A stretch of 33,098 bases of DNA from Prevotella sp. (GTDB lineage: Bacteria > Bacteroidota > Bacteroidia > Bacteroidales > Bacteroidaceae). Below are positions 1 through 7,611 of this stretch, piece by piece. The position numbers were made by a program, and so were the translations under genes. Where the stretch lies: positions 1 through 33,098 of the forward strand of contig JAILMS010000093.1 in assembly GCA_024692385.1 (NCBI GenBank). The letters are read 5' to 3'. Within the stretch, counting starts at the first letter, position 1. Every line of letters starts with the position of its first letter. Below the pieces are notes generated by a model. The model ran no database searches. It saw nothing but the letters and a program-made list of their open reading frames with translations, and was not told where the DNA came from.

Positions 1-777
1 GAACTCTACACCCCAGATGCCAGCACCCGTCAAGGCCTTTGTCACCTTGTCGGCCATCATCTGAGCCTGCTTCAAAGCCTCATCGCTAATCTTATAGGGC
101 TGCCATGACTCACGGTAGTCGCCAGCCTTCTGCACATGACCAATGGGAGGACAGAACAGTGTGGGCCAGCCATGTTGCTGGGTAACGGTGAGCAGGGTGA
201 ACTCAGAATCGAAGTCGATGAATTCCTCGATAATCACCTCCTTGACATCACCACGAGAACCTTCCATAGCCTCCTTGAAAGCCTGCTCCAACTCACCATC
301 ATTGTGAACATAGCTCTGGCCATGACCTGAAGACGACATCAGGGGCTTTACCACACAGGGGAAGCCAATCTCGTCGGCAGCCTTCTTGAACTCATCGAAG
401 GTCTTGGCATAGAAATACTTGGCAGTGCGCAAGCCCAGCTCCTTAGAAGCCAGGTCGCGGATGGCACGACGGTTCATAGTGAAGTTGACGGCACGGGCAG
501 AGGGTACTACCTGGATGCCCTGCTCCTCGAACTTAAACAAGCGCTCTGTGCGGATAGCCTCAATCTCGGGCACGATGATGTCGGGCTGGTGCTTCTTTAC
601 AACAGCCTCCAAGGCATCTCCATCCAACATCGAGAATACCTCGCGCTCATCGGCCACCTGCATAGCAGGGGCATTGTCGTAGCGGTCGCAAGCGATAACA
701 TACTGGCCAGCACGCATGGCGGCAATAACGAACTCCTTGCCCAGTTCTCCTGAGCCTAACAATAAGATTTTCTTCAT
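1..777 (-). CDS. purT: Formate-dependent phosphoribosylglycinamide formyltransferase 2 (PurT), C-terminus cut by window edge
   Basis: ATP-grasp enzyme that makes formyl-GAR from GAR, formate and ATP, the third step of cytoplasmic purine synthesis. The ORF track misses it because the frame stays open to base 1. The minus strand reads from ATG at 777 for 259 codons. It begins with a nucleotide-binding-like start ([19 protein letters not shown]), followed by PurT-like stretches such as [29 protein letters not shown] and, in the ATP-grasp domain, [12 protein letters not shown]. The family is about 390 residues, so roughly a third is missing beyond the edge. It is last in a co-directional cluster behind rmlB. 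A GGAGG lies 6 nt before the ATG and is supplied by the palindromic repeat at 783-819. The assignment is by recognition of the family sequence; confidence is high. Confidence 0.93.
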   Translation of the reverse strand, partial: MKKILLLGSGELGKEFVIAAMRAGQYVIACDRYDNAPAMQVADEREVFSMLDGDALEAVVKKHQPDIIVPEIEAIRTERLFKFEEQGIQVVPSARAVNFTMNRRAIRDLASKELGLRTAKYFYAKTFDEFKKAADEIGFPCVVKPLMSSSGHGQSYVHNDGELEQAFKEAMEGSRGDVKEVIIEEFIDFDSEFTLLTVTQQHGWPTLFCPPIGHVQKAGDYRESWQPYKISDEALKQAQMMADKVTKALTGAGIWGVEF

Positions 778-782
778 ACAAA

Positions 783-819
783 GCCTCCCCAAGCCCCTCC
801 CAAGGAGGGTTGTTTGGTT
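783..819 (-). repeat. GC-rich palindromic repeat, copy A (upstream of purT)
   Basis: Read on the minus strand: AACCAAACA, then CCCTCC-TT-GGGAGGGG, then CTTGGGGAGGC. CCCTCC and GGGAGG form an inverted repeat. The same order of blocks, including the AACCAAACA flank, recurs in copies B and C; copy D is inverted. Its end supplies the GGAGG in front of the purT ATG. Confidence 0.75.
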
Positions 820-833
820 ACATATTTAAACGA

Positions 834-2018
834 TTAATGATTTCCGTACATTTTTTCGTAATACTTCTGGTAGTCGCCCGAGGTGACATTGTCGAGCCAC
901 TCCTGGTTGTCGAGATACCAGCGGACGGTCTTCTCGATACCCTCCTCAAACTGCAGTGAGGGTTCCCAGCCCAACTCACGCTGTAGCTTCGACGAGTCGA
1001 TGGCATAGCGCAGGTCGTGGCCAGCACGGTCGGTAACGAAGGTGATGAGGTCCAGGTCCTCGCCTTCCTTACGGCCCAGCAGGCGGTCGACAGTATTGAT
1101 GACTACCTTGATGATGTCGATGTTCTTCCACTCATTGAAGCCACCGATGTTATAGGTATCGGCAATCTTACCCTTATGGAAGATGAGGTCGATGGCATGG
1201 GCGTGGTCTTCTACGAACAGCCAGTCGCGCACATTCTCACCCTTACCATAGACGGGCAGGGGCTTGCGGTGGCGGATGTTATTGATGAACAGCGGTATCA
1301 GCTTCTCAGGAAACTGATAGGGGCCGTAGTTGTTGGAGCAGTTGGTAACCACGACAGGCATGCCGTAGGTATCGTGGAAGGCGCGTACGAAGTGGTCGCT
1401 GGACGCCTTGGATGCACTGTAGGGAGAATGAGGATTGTACTTGGTGGTCTCCAGGAAAAACTTATCACCGTAGGCCAGATGGTGCTCAGCAGAAGAGGCC
1501 GTAGTGGTGAAAGGAGGCTCGATACCCTCGGGATGCGTCAGCTCCAGGGCGCCATATACCTCGTCGGTAGAGATATGGTAGAAGCGCTTGCCCTCATACT
1601 TCTCAGGCAGCGACTCCCAATAGAGCTTGGCAGCCTGCAAGAGTGACAGCGTACCCATCACATTGGTCTTGGCAAAGGTGAAGGGATCCTTGATAGAACG
1701 GTCTACATGGCTCTCGGCAGCGAGGTGGATGATGCCATCGACCTTTTTATCCTGCATGAGCTTGTAGAAAGCATCGAAGTCGCAGATGTCCATCTTCACA
1801 AACTCGTAGTTGGGCTTGTTCTCGATGTCCTTCAAGTTAGCGAGGTTACCGGCATACGTCAACTTGTCGAGGTTGATGATGTGGTAGTCGGGATATTTGT
1901 TTACAAACAGGCGCACCACATGGCTTCCAATAAAGCCTGCGCCACCAGTAATAACAATGGTACGGGGCCCACCCAAGCCCTCCTGAAGGGAGGGGTGTTG
2001 ATTAGTTGAAGTACTCAT
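834..2018 (-). CDS. rfbB: dTDP-glucose 4,6-dehydratase
   Basis: Extended short-chain dehydrogenase converting dTDP-glucose to dTDP-4-keto-6-deoxyglucose, the second step of dTDP-rhamnose synthesis for surface polysaccharides. The NAD-binding motif GGAGFIG is at residues 25-31, the STDEVYG active-site motif at about 150-156, and the catalytic YxxxK at Y200/K204 (YSASK). At 394 aa it is longer than the usual 340-380. The first 18 or so residues (MSTSTNQHPSLQEGLGGP) come before the normal Rossmann start and are encoded by palindromic repeat B, so they are probably not part of the ancestral enzyme. No in-frame ATG lies at the domain start, so the 2018 start is kept. rmlA, rmlC and rmlD are not in the window. 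The gene lies 38 bp downstream of the phosphodiesterase gene and 56 bp before purT, probably in one operon. Confidence 0.95.
   Translation of the reverse strand: MSTSTNQHPSLQEGLGGPRTIVITGGAGFIGSHVVRLFVNKYPDYHIINLDKLTYAGNLANLKDIENKPNYEFVKMDICDFDAFYKLMQDKKVDGIIHLAAESHVDRSIKDPFTFAKTNVMGTLSLLQAAKLYWESLPEKYEGKRFYHISTDEVYGALELTHPEGIEPPFTTTASSAEHHLAYGDKFFLETTKYNPHSPYSASKASSDHFVRAFHDTYGMPVVVTNCSNNYGPYQFPEKLIPLFINNIRHRKPLPVYGKGENVRDWLFVEDHAHAIDLIFHKGKIADTYNIGGFNEWKNIDIIKVVINTVDRLLGRKEGEDLDLITFVTDRAGHDLRYAIDSSKLQRELGWEPSLQFEEGIEKTVRWYLDNQEWLDNVTSGDYQKYYEKMYGNH
1966..2007 (-). repeat. GC-rich palindromic repeat, copy B (translated in rfbB N-terminus)
   Basis: Minus strand: AACTAATCAACA-CCCCTCCC-TTCA-GGAGGG-CTTGGGTGGGCC. 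It matches copy A block for block. It is read in frame as NQHPSLQEGLGGP at the start of the dehydratase, just before the Rossmann fold. Confidence 0.75.
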
Positions 2019-2056
2019 ATTTCAAGTTATATTTATTATTATTTCTGCTTTGTTGT

Positions 2057-2563
2057 TTATTTTAACGCTTGGGGAGCCCCCAATGTAATGACCTCACAAT
2101 CACTGAACTTATTACCTTCAATGGTGAGTCTTATCAGTGTGCGCTCCTTGTGCCAGCCCTGCAGGCCTGCGGCACCGGGATTGATATGCAGCATGTTCAG
2201 CGTCTTGTCGAACTTCACCTTCAGGATATGCGAGTGACCGGCAATGAACAGCTGGGGCGGACTGGCATACAGCTGACCACGCACGGAGTAGTCGTAGTTG
2301 CCCGGGTAGCCACCGATATGTTTCATCAGCACCTCTACATCCTCACACTTCCAGCGCAGTACCTCGGGGTACATGAGGCGGAGGTCGCCACCGTCGCAGT
2401 TGCCACAGACGGCACGCAGCGGGCGGAATGCGGCTAACTTCTCAGCGACCTCTAACGAACCGATATCGCCAGCATGCCATATCTCGTCGCACGGCTCGAA
2501 GTAGTGGAGGTATTTCTCGTCCCAATAAGCGTGGGTATCGCTGATGATGCCTATCTTCTTCAT
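2057..2563 (-). CDS. YfcE/MJ0936-family metallophosphoesterase
   Basis: Small calcineurin-like phosphodiesterase, 168 aa, typical for the family. The metal-binding motifs appear in order: D9-x-H11 (SDTH), GDIG with D33, GNCD with N55, and a C-terminal GHSHI. Family members hydrolyse phosphodiesters such as bis-pNPP in vitro with Mn2+; the physiological substrate here is unknown. The ATG overlaps the stop codon of the upstream kinase gene (ATGA, 4 bp), so the two are almost certainly translationally coupled. It has no signal peptide and is cytoplasmic. Confidence 0.88.
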   Translation of the reverse strand: MKKIGIISDTHAYWDEKYLHYFEPCDEIWHAGDIGSLEVAEKLAAFRPLRAVCGNCDGGDLRLMYPEVLRWKCEDVEVLMKHIGGYPGNYDYSVRGQLYASPPQLFIAGHSHILKVKFDKTLNMLHINPGAAGLQGWHKERTLIRLTIEGNKFSDCEVITLGAPQALK

Positions 2564-3243
2564 AGTCCTAAGCGCTTACGGATGAATTCAGCAATCAGCT
2601 TCTCGGTCTCTACCAGTCCCAGGATGCTGGAATCGATGCAGAGGTCGTAGCTCTCAGCAGCACCCCACTTCTTACCCGTATAGTAGTTGTAGTAAGTGGC
2701 ACGCTTCTCCTCAGCATCGAGGATAAAGCGCTTGGCCTGATGAGGCGTCATGGAGCGCTGTGACAGCAGCTTGTCAACACGGGTGCGCATGGAAGCGGTG
2801 ATAAATACCGTCACCACGTTGGGCATATCGCGCAGCACATAGTCGGCACAACGGCCTACAAAGACACAGTTGCCCTCTTCGGCTGCCTTGCGGATGGCAT
2901 CGCTCTGAAACTGGAACAGGCTCTCCTGTGAGAAGTTCGACTTATAAAGACTGGCACCACTCAGGTGTGTAGCCTGCACATTCAGCAAGCTGCGCAGGAA
3001 ACCCTTCTTCTCGTCGTTCTGCTCAAAGAACTTCTCACTGAATCCACTCTCCTTAGCAGCAAGGTTAAGCAGTTCGCGGTCATAGTACTTGGCATTGAAG
3101 TCCATAGCCAACATACGGGCGATGTCGTGGCCGCCACTACCCAACTGGCGACCTACACAGATGATGACAGGCCTACCCGATCCCTCCCCAATAGAGGGAT
3201 GTTTGGTTGGCTGTTGAGTTGCATTCTTGTCTTGCTCCATCAT
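2560..3243 (-). CDS. Cytidylate kinase-like family protein
   Basis: P-loop nucleoside-phosphate-kinase-like protein of 227 aa. The fold begins at VIICVGRQLGSGG (residues about 26-38). Later parts such as FVGRCADYVL and the DLCIDSS region match the cytidylate-kinase-like family (AAA_26 type) common in Bacteroidota and Firmicutes. This family is distinct from canonical Cmk and its substrate is not established. Residues 1-25 precede the fold, and part of them (PTKHPSIGEGSGRP) is translated from palindromic repeat C. Two adjacent ATGs (3243 and 3240) could both serve as start. It overlaps the next gene by 4 bp and begins 25 bp after the MATE gene stop, suggesting one transcript. Confidence 0.85.
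   Translation of the reverse strand: MMEQDKNATQQPTKHPSIGEGSGRPVIICVGRQLGSGGHDIARMLAMDFNAKYYDRELLNLAAKESGFSEKFFEQNDEKKGFLRSLLNVQATHLSGASLYKSNFSQESLFQFQSDAIRKAAEEGNCVFVGRCADYVLRDMPNVVTVFITASMRTRVDKLLSQRSMTPHQAKRFILDAEEKRATYYNYYTGKKWGAAESYDLCIDSSILGLVETEKLIAEFIRKRLGL
3170..3208 (-). repeat. GC-rich palindromic repeat, copy C (translated in kinase-like N-terminus)
   Basis: Minus strand: AACCAAACA-TCCCTCTATTGGGGAGGGA-TCGGGTAGGCC. It shares the AACCAAACA flank exactly with copy A. It is read in frame as TKHPSIGEGSGRP ahead of the nucleotide-binding fold. Confidence 0.72.
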
Positions 3244-3268
3244 ATTTCTATTGTGTTATAACTTCTCA

Positions 3269-4642
3269 TTAAACGCCCTCTCCCCGGGAGGAAATTGGGG
3301 AGGCTTTTAGCTTCTTCATATACCAGATGAGTATCGGTATCGTCATGGCAAATGCGCAGAAGTCGCTGGCTGGCATCGCATACCACACACCATCCAACTG
3401 CCATATCAACGGGAACACGTATGCCATCGGCAACAGCATAAACAGCTGGCGCGACAGCGACAGGAAGATAGATATCTTTACCTTACCGATGCACTGGAAG
3501 AAATTGGTGATGACAGCCTGTGAGCCTACCACAAAGAATACCAGCATATCAATCTTGATACCCTGGGCAGCCAGCTTTATCAGCGTCTCGTCAGTGGTAA
3601 AGATACGGGCTATCTCACGAGGGAAGAGCATTGACAGCGCCCATCCTACCAAGAGGATGCCCGTGGCACAGGCAATGGCGATGAACATGCAGCGGAACAT
3701 ACGATCGTATTTCTCAGCACCGTAGTTATAGCCCACAATGGGCTGCATGCCCTGACAGGTGCCCATCACAAACATGAAGAACATCATGACCACTGAGTTG
3801 GCAATGGAATAGGCACCGACAGCCATATCGCCACCGTAGTGAACAAACTGGTTGTTCATGAAGATGACGATGATACACGAGGTGGTCTGCATCAGGAATG
3901 GAGAGACACCGATGGCAATGATGTTGCGCACCAGGTCTTTCTTCAGCCTATAGATGCCCTTCTTCAGGTGGAGAATCTCTTTCTTATCACTAAACAGCCA
4001 CATCTGCCAACAGAGTGCCAGCGACTGTGACAGCACAGTGGCAAGGGCGGCACCACGGATGCCCCAGCGGAACCACCACACAAAGGCGACAACCAGCACG
4101 ATATTGCACGCCACGGTAAACAGCGTGGCATACATGGCATGACGCGGCTTTCCGGCAGCACGCAGCACGGCATTCATACCGAAATACATGTGGGTGACCA
4201 CATTACCCAGCAGAATAATCTGCATAAACTCACGGGCGTAGGGCAGCGTGATATCCGACGCACCAAAGAAGCGCAGGATGGGATCCAAGAAGAGCAGGCA
4301 GACCGCCATAAACAACGTACCGATAATGAGGTTGAGCGTCACCGTATTGCCCAACAGCATCTGAGCACGCTTGTAGTTGCGCTGTCCTAAATTCACTGAG
4401 ATACAGGTAGAAGAACCCACACCAACGGCAGCGCCAAAGGCGGCGCTAAGGTTCATAAAAGGAAAGGTAATGCCCAGACCGGCGATAGCCTCCGGACCTA
4501 CTACCTGTCCGATAAATGCACGGTCGATGATATTGTATAGGGAGGATGCCGACATGGCCACAATGGCTGGCATGGCATACTGCATCAGCAGCTGTCCTAC
4601 CGGCTTCGTCCCTAGTTCAAGTGTTGCTTGTTTATTGTCCAT
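3269..4642 (-). CDS. MATE-family multidrug/Na+ antiporter
   Basis: Inner-membrane efflux transporter of the multidrug and toxic compound extrusion family (457 aa from the chosen start), with about 12 hydrophobic segments in two repeated halves. Family-like features are PVGQLLMQYAMPAI near the N-terminus, SLYNIIDRAFIGQ in helix 2, and QGMQPIVGYNYGA after mid-protein. The ORF-track start at 4738 adds 32 residues and lies upstream of a consensus promoter at 4657-4688, so ATG 4642 (MDNKQATLELG) is chosen. The last residues (ASPISSRGEGV) are encoded by palindromic repeat D, which also supplies the stop. It is first in the minus-strand cluster. The substrate cannot be inferred. Confidence 0.9.
   Translation of the reverse strand: MDNKQATLELGTKPVGQLLMQYAMPAIVAMSASSLYNIIDRAFIGQVVGPEAIAGLGITFPFMNLSAAFGAAVGVGSSTCISVNLGQRNYKRAQMLLGNTVTLNLIIGTLFMAVCLLFLDPILRFFGASDITLPYAREFMQIILLGNVVTHMYFGMNAVLRAAGKPRHAMYATLFTVACNIVLVVAFVWWFRWGIRGAALATVLSQSLALCWQMWLFSDKKEILHLKKGIYRLKKDLVRNIIAIGVSPFLMQTTSCIIVIFMNNQFVHYGGDMAVGAYSIANSVVMMFFMFVMGTCQGMQPIVGYNYGAEKYDRMFRCMFIAIACATGILLVGWALSMLFPREIARIFTTDETLIKLAAQGIKIDMLVFFVVGSQAVITNFFQCIGKVKISIFLSLSRQLFMLLPMAYVFPLIWQLDGVWYAMPASDFCAFAMTIPILIWYMKKLKASPISSRGEGV
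3274..3307 (+). repeat. GC-rich palindromic repeat, copy D (inverted; translated in MATE C-terminus)
   Basis: Plus strand: GCCCTCTCCCCGGGAGGAAATTGGGGAGGCTTTT. It matches the minus-strand sequence of copies A-C in block order (CCCTC, GGGAGG, TTGGGGAGGC) but lies in the opposite direction, 65 bp from copy C. It encodes the C-terminal SPISSRGEGV of the transporter. Confidence 0.65.
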
Positions 4643-4656
4643 AAATAAATAATGTG

Positions 4657-4688
4657 CAAAATTACTGCTATTTCTTCGAATAGCCAAA
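4657..4688 (-). promoter_or_regulatory. Bacteroidota-type promoter of the MATE-purT cluster
   Basis: On the minus strand, TTTG (4688-4685), a 20-bp spacer, then TAATTTTG (4664-4657), matching TTTG-N19-21-TAnnTTTG. Transcription would start near 4650, a few bases before ATG 4642, and decides that start. Confidence 0.75.
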
Positions 4689-4704
4689 ATTATCTCCATT
4701 TTTC

Positions 4705-4735
4705 TTTGTACTTTGCGCACTAATTTGTAACTTTG
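4705..4735 (+). promoter_or_regulatory. Bacteroidota-type promoter of the S8 protease gene
   Basis: TTTG (4705-4708), a 19-bp spacer, then TAACTTTG (4728-4735). It is divergent from the MATE promoter in the 116-bp intergenic region and lies 23 bp before the protease ATG. Confidence 0.78.
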
Positions 4736-4758
4736 CAAACCTTTATAACGGCTACCTC

Positions 4759-6183
4759 ATGAAACGATGGATATGGATATGGTCTTTTCTGCTGACGGCA
4801 ACATGTTTGTATGCCGCCAGTCCGCATCTTGCTGAGCGTGTGAAATATAAGAACGGGCCGGCATATATCTATCGTCTGTATCTTACCGATAAGAAGAACT
4901 CCCCCTACTCTATTGCCCATCCCAACCGCTACCTGTCGCGTCGTAGCATTGAGCGCCGCAAGCGCCAACAGTTACCCATCGACAGTACCGACCTGCCCGT
5001 AAATCCCCGCTATCTGCGCCTTATCGAGCAAGAGGATGTCAGCATCGTCGGGCAGAGCCGTTGGCAGAATACCGTATTGGTACGTCTGAAGGACAGCACC
5101 AGGATTCACCGGTTGGAAGAACTGGCGTGTGTGGCCAGCAGCAAACTGGTATGGATTGCACCAGACTCCGTCATTCCTACAGCTCAGAAGACTCCCTACC
5201 GTGACGACTTTGAAGAGCGCGACAGCATTGGAGGCATTCTCCACGGCAAGAACGACAGTCAGATAAAGCTGTTGCAGGGTCATAGGCTGCACCAGATAGG
5301 ACTGACGGGTAAGAACATGATGATAGCCATTCTGGACGGAGGCTTCAAGAATGTGAACCGCATCCCTGCCTTCCAACAGATAGACATCTGCGGCTATCAG
5401 GACTTTGTCAGCCCTGCCTCGCCCAACATCTTTGCAGAGACAGACCATGGCACGAAGGTATTATCGACCATGGCCATCAATACACCCTATTTCTATATAG
5501 GGACAGCGCCTAAAGCCTCCTACTGGCTGCTACGCAGTGAAGACCAACAGACGGAACAGGAGGTAGAGGAAGACTACTGGACGATGGCGGCTGAATTTGC
5601 CGACTCCGTGGGTTGCGACCTCATCAACTCGTCGTTAGGCTACCATGAATACGACTACCCCTGGATGTCGCACCAGCTACGCCACCTCGACGGGCGCACA
5701 GCCTTTATCAGCAAGTCGGCAAGTCTATTAGCCAGCAAGGGCATCATCCTCGTCAACTCAGCAGGAAACTCGGGCATGGGATCATGGAAGAAGATTGGCG
5801 TACCGGCTGATGCCAACGACATCCTGACAGTAGGTGCCATCACAGCCGACGAGCCCCGCGACTTAGCGCCGTTCAGCTCGGTAGGACCTTCGCAGGACGG
5901 TCGCATAAAACCTGACGTGGTAGCCATTGGAGCACCTACCTTCCTAGTAAACGGCCGTGGCGTCATCATAGAGGATATGGGTACCTCATTCTCTGCGCCC
6001 ACCATCTGTGGACTGGTGGCTTGTCTGTGGCAAGGACTGCCGGAGAAGAGTGCCATTGAGATCATCCGTCTGGTACGTCAGAGCAGCGACAACCACGAGC
6101 ATCCTGACAACATCTACGGTTATGGCATACCCGACTTCTGGAAAGCATACACAAGGGGCGGCCTGCGGCCTAGTGAAGAGTGA
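4759..6183 (+). CDS. Secreted subtilisin-like (S8) serine protease
   Basis: Exported subtilase, 474 aa. A signal peptide (residues 1-20, ending CLYAA) is followed by a propeptide-like region to about 150, then the catalytic domain. The triad is visible: D193 in AILDGGF, H230 in DHGTKV, S410 in GTSFSAP; the oxyanion Asn is N337 in SAGNSG. It ends soon after the catalytic domain with no C-terminal sorting domain. The final RPSEE is encoded by the start of a heptamer repeat (6172-6194), so the C-terminus may have been redrawn by repeat insertion. It has its own promoter and lies 23 bp upstream of xseA, so read-through is likely. The target protein is unknown. Confidence 0.92.
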   Translation: MKRWIWIWSFLLTATCLYAASPHLAERVKYKNGPAYIYRLYLTDKKNSPYSIAHPNRYLSRRSIERRKRQQLPIDSTDLPVNPRYLRLIEQEDVSIVGQSRWQNTVLVRLKDSTRIHRLEELACVASSKLVWIAPDSVIPTAQKTPYRDDFEERDSIGGILHGKNDSQIKLLQGHRLHQIGLTGKNMMIAILDGGFKNVNRIPAFQQIDICGYQDFVSPASPNIFAETDHGTKVLSTMAINTPYFYIGTAPKASYWLLRSEDQQTEQEVEEDYWTMAAEFADSVGCDLINSSLGYHEYDYPWMSHQLRHLDGRTAFISKSASLLASKGIILVNSAGNSGMGSWKKIGVPADANDILTVGAITADEPRDLAPFSSVGPSQDGRIKPDVVAIGAPTFLVNGRGVIIEDMGTSFSAPTICGLVACLWQGLPEKSAIEIIRLVRQSSDNHEHPDNIYGYGIPDFWKAYTRGGLRPSEE

Positions 6184-6194
6184 AGAGTGAATAA
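6172..6194 (+). repeat. AGTGAAt/g heptamer repeat, 3 units (protease/xseA junction)
   Basis: AGTGAAG-AGTGAAG-AGTGAAT followed by AA. It contains the stop codon of the protease gene. A further AATAGTGAA lies within the first codons of xseA (MNSE). The same heptamer recurs at 7379-7413. Confidence 0.8.
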
Positions 6195-6206
6195 TTTGCT
6201 ACCGCC

Positions 6207-7394
6207 ATGAATAGTGAACATTTTACCCTACGTCAGCTGAACATGATGGTGCGTGACGCCATCGAGATGCAGATGCCCGATGAATATTGGGTAGAGGCAG
6301 AATTGTCAGAATGTCGTGAGCGTGGCGGTCATTGCTATATGGAACTCATCGAGAAGGACGAACAGACGAATACCCCCGTGGCAAGGGCTTCTGCCAAGTG
6401 CTGGCGACAGACGTGGCAGGTATTGCAGCCCCATTTTGAACGGGTGACAGGCCAGACGTTGCATACAGGACTGAAGGTATTGATGCGCGTCTATGCACAA
6501 TATCACGAGGCTTACGGTTTCTCCTGGATTGTCACGGACATCGACCCCACCTACACCATTGGTGACATGGAGCGCAAGCGTCAGGAGATTATCCGACAGC
6601 TGAAGGAGGAAGGTGTGTTCGACATGCAGCGCGAGCTGCGCATCCCTTTGTTTGCCCAGCGCATTGCTGTCATCTCTGCCGCAGGGGCTGCTGGCTATGG
6701 CGACTTCTGCAGACAGTTGGAAGAGAACGAATACGGCTTTAAGTTTGAGGTAACACTCTTCCCTGCCATCATGCAGGGCGAACAGGTGGAGAAAAGCATT
6801 ATTGCAGCACTCAACGACATCTATTCCCACAGCGCTGAGTCCACGCAGCAACGAGCCTTCGACTGTGTCGTGATTATCCGTGGCGGTGGCGCTACTGCCG
6901 ACCTCAGCGGTTTCGACACGCTGGCACTGGCAGAGAATGTGGCACAATTCCCATTACCGATTATTACGGGTATCGGTCACGACCGTGACGAGAGCATCCT
7001 CGACATGGTCAGCAACACACGCGTCAAGACACCTACTGCAGCGGCTGCCCTACTCATTGACAACCTGCGACAGGTGTTGGAGCGCCTGAATAATGCACAA
7101 CAGCGCATCAGCATGGTGGGGCACATCATCATCGATGCCCGCCATCGTATCGAGATGCTACAGCAGCGGCTATCGGTAGCCATGGAGCGCATCATGACCA
7201 ACCAGAAGCACCGCCTCAGTCAGATAGAGCTGCTACTGCAGGGCTACGACCCACAACTACTGCTGCGTCGCGGCTATAGCATCACCATGCACAATGGGCG
7301 TGCCGTACGCGACCCTCAGCAGCTGAAGGCCGGCGACGAGATAGAAACGAGAGTAGAGAAAGGAACGATACGTTCTGTAGTGAAAAGTGAATAG
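6207..7394 (+). CDS. xseA: Exodeoxyribonuclease VII large subunit
   Basis: Catalytic subunit of ExoVII, which degrades single-stranded DNA from both ends into oligonucleotides in the cytoplasm. An N-terminal OB-fold (about residues 5-105, with FTLRQLNMMVRDAI and YWVEAELSE) is followed by the catalytic domain, with RIAVISAAGAAGYGDF, IIRGGGATADLSGFD and ITGIGHDRDESILD. A helical region and a short C-terminal segment (RRGYSITMHNGR) follow. It is 395 aa, slightly short of the E. coli protein (about 456), which has a longer coiled-coil region. The first residues (NSE) and last residues (KSE) are encoded by heptamer-repeat sequence. It is followed by xseB, its small-subunit partner, 22 bp downstream. 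Confidence 0.95.
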   Translation: MNSEHFTLRQLNMMVRDAIEMQMPDEYWVEAELSECRERGGHCYMELIEKDEQTNTPVARASAKCWRQTWQVLQPHFERVTGQTLHTGLKVLMRVYAQYHEAYGFSWIVTDIDPTYTIGDMERKRQEIIRQLKEEGVFDMQRELRIPLFAQRIAVISAAGAAGYGDFCRQLEENEYGFKFEVTLFPAIMQGEQVEKSIIAALNDIYSHSAESTQQRAFDCVVIIRGGGATADLSGFDTLALAENVAQFPLPIITGIGHDRDESILDMVSNTRVKTPTAAAALLIDNLRQVLERLNNAQQRISMVGHIIIDARHRIEMLQQRLSVAMERIMTNQKHRLSQIELLLQGYDPQLLLRRGYSITMHNGRAVRDPQQLKAGDEIETRVEKGTIRSVVKSE

Positions 7395-7413
7395 TGAATA
7401 GTGAATAGTGAAT
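7379..7413 (+). repeat. AGTGAAt heptamer tandem repeat, 5 units (xseA/xseB junction)
   Basis: AGTGAAA then four AGTGAAT units in perfect tandem. The xseA stop (TAG, 7392-7394) lies in unit 2 and the xseB ATG is 3 bp after the last unit, so unit number sets the spacing between the two subunit genes. The reverse strand translates to an IHYSLFTIHFSL-like peptide often annotated in this group. Confidence 0.88.
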
Positions 7414-7416
7414 AAT

Positions 7417-7611
7417 ATGAACGAACCAGCTAAATACGAGGAGGCACTGGCTCAGTTGGAGACCATTGTCCGCAAGATGGAGAACAATGAATATACGATT
7501 GATGAGCTGACGGTACAGCTGAAAACTGCCCAACAGCTCATCAAGGTATGTCGTGACAAACTCACTAAGACCGAGGCTGAACTCTTAGAAGAACAGTCCA
7601 AAGGACAGTGA
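7417..7611 (+). CDS. xseB: Exodeoxyribonuclease VII small subunit
   Basis: 64-aa small subunit of ExoVII, required with XseA for the active complex. The pattern YEEALAQLETIVRKME and the helical continuation are typical, and the length fits the family (60-80 aa). The ORF-track GTG at 7408 lies inside the heptamer repeat; ATG 7417 (MNEPAKYEEAL) is the better start. Its last 27 bases overlap the 3' end of the convergent outer-membrane-like gene on the minus strand. Confidence 0.93.
   Translation: MNEPAKYEEALAQLETIVRKMENNEYTIDELTVQLKTAQQLIKVCRDKLTKTEAELLEEQSKGQ

Noticed and set aside
1017-1646. Long plus-strand ORFs opposite rfbB (1017-1646, 1707-2009)
   Set aside because: They are antisense shadows of a well-supported dehydratase and show no family motif, signal peptide or promoter.
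6306-6947. 213-aa minus-strand ORF within xseA
   Set aside because: Antisense shadow of a certain gene, with no start signals or recognisable domain.
7379-7413. CRISPR-like array at the heptamer repeat
   Set aside because: Units are only 7 bp with no spacers; it is a simple tandem repeat.
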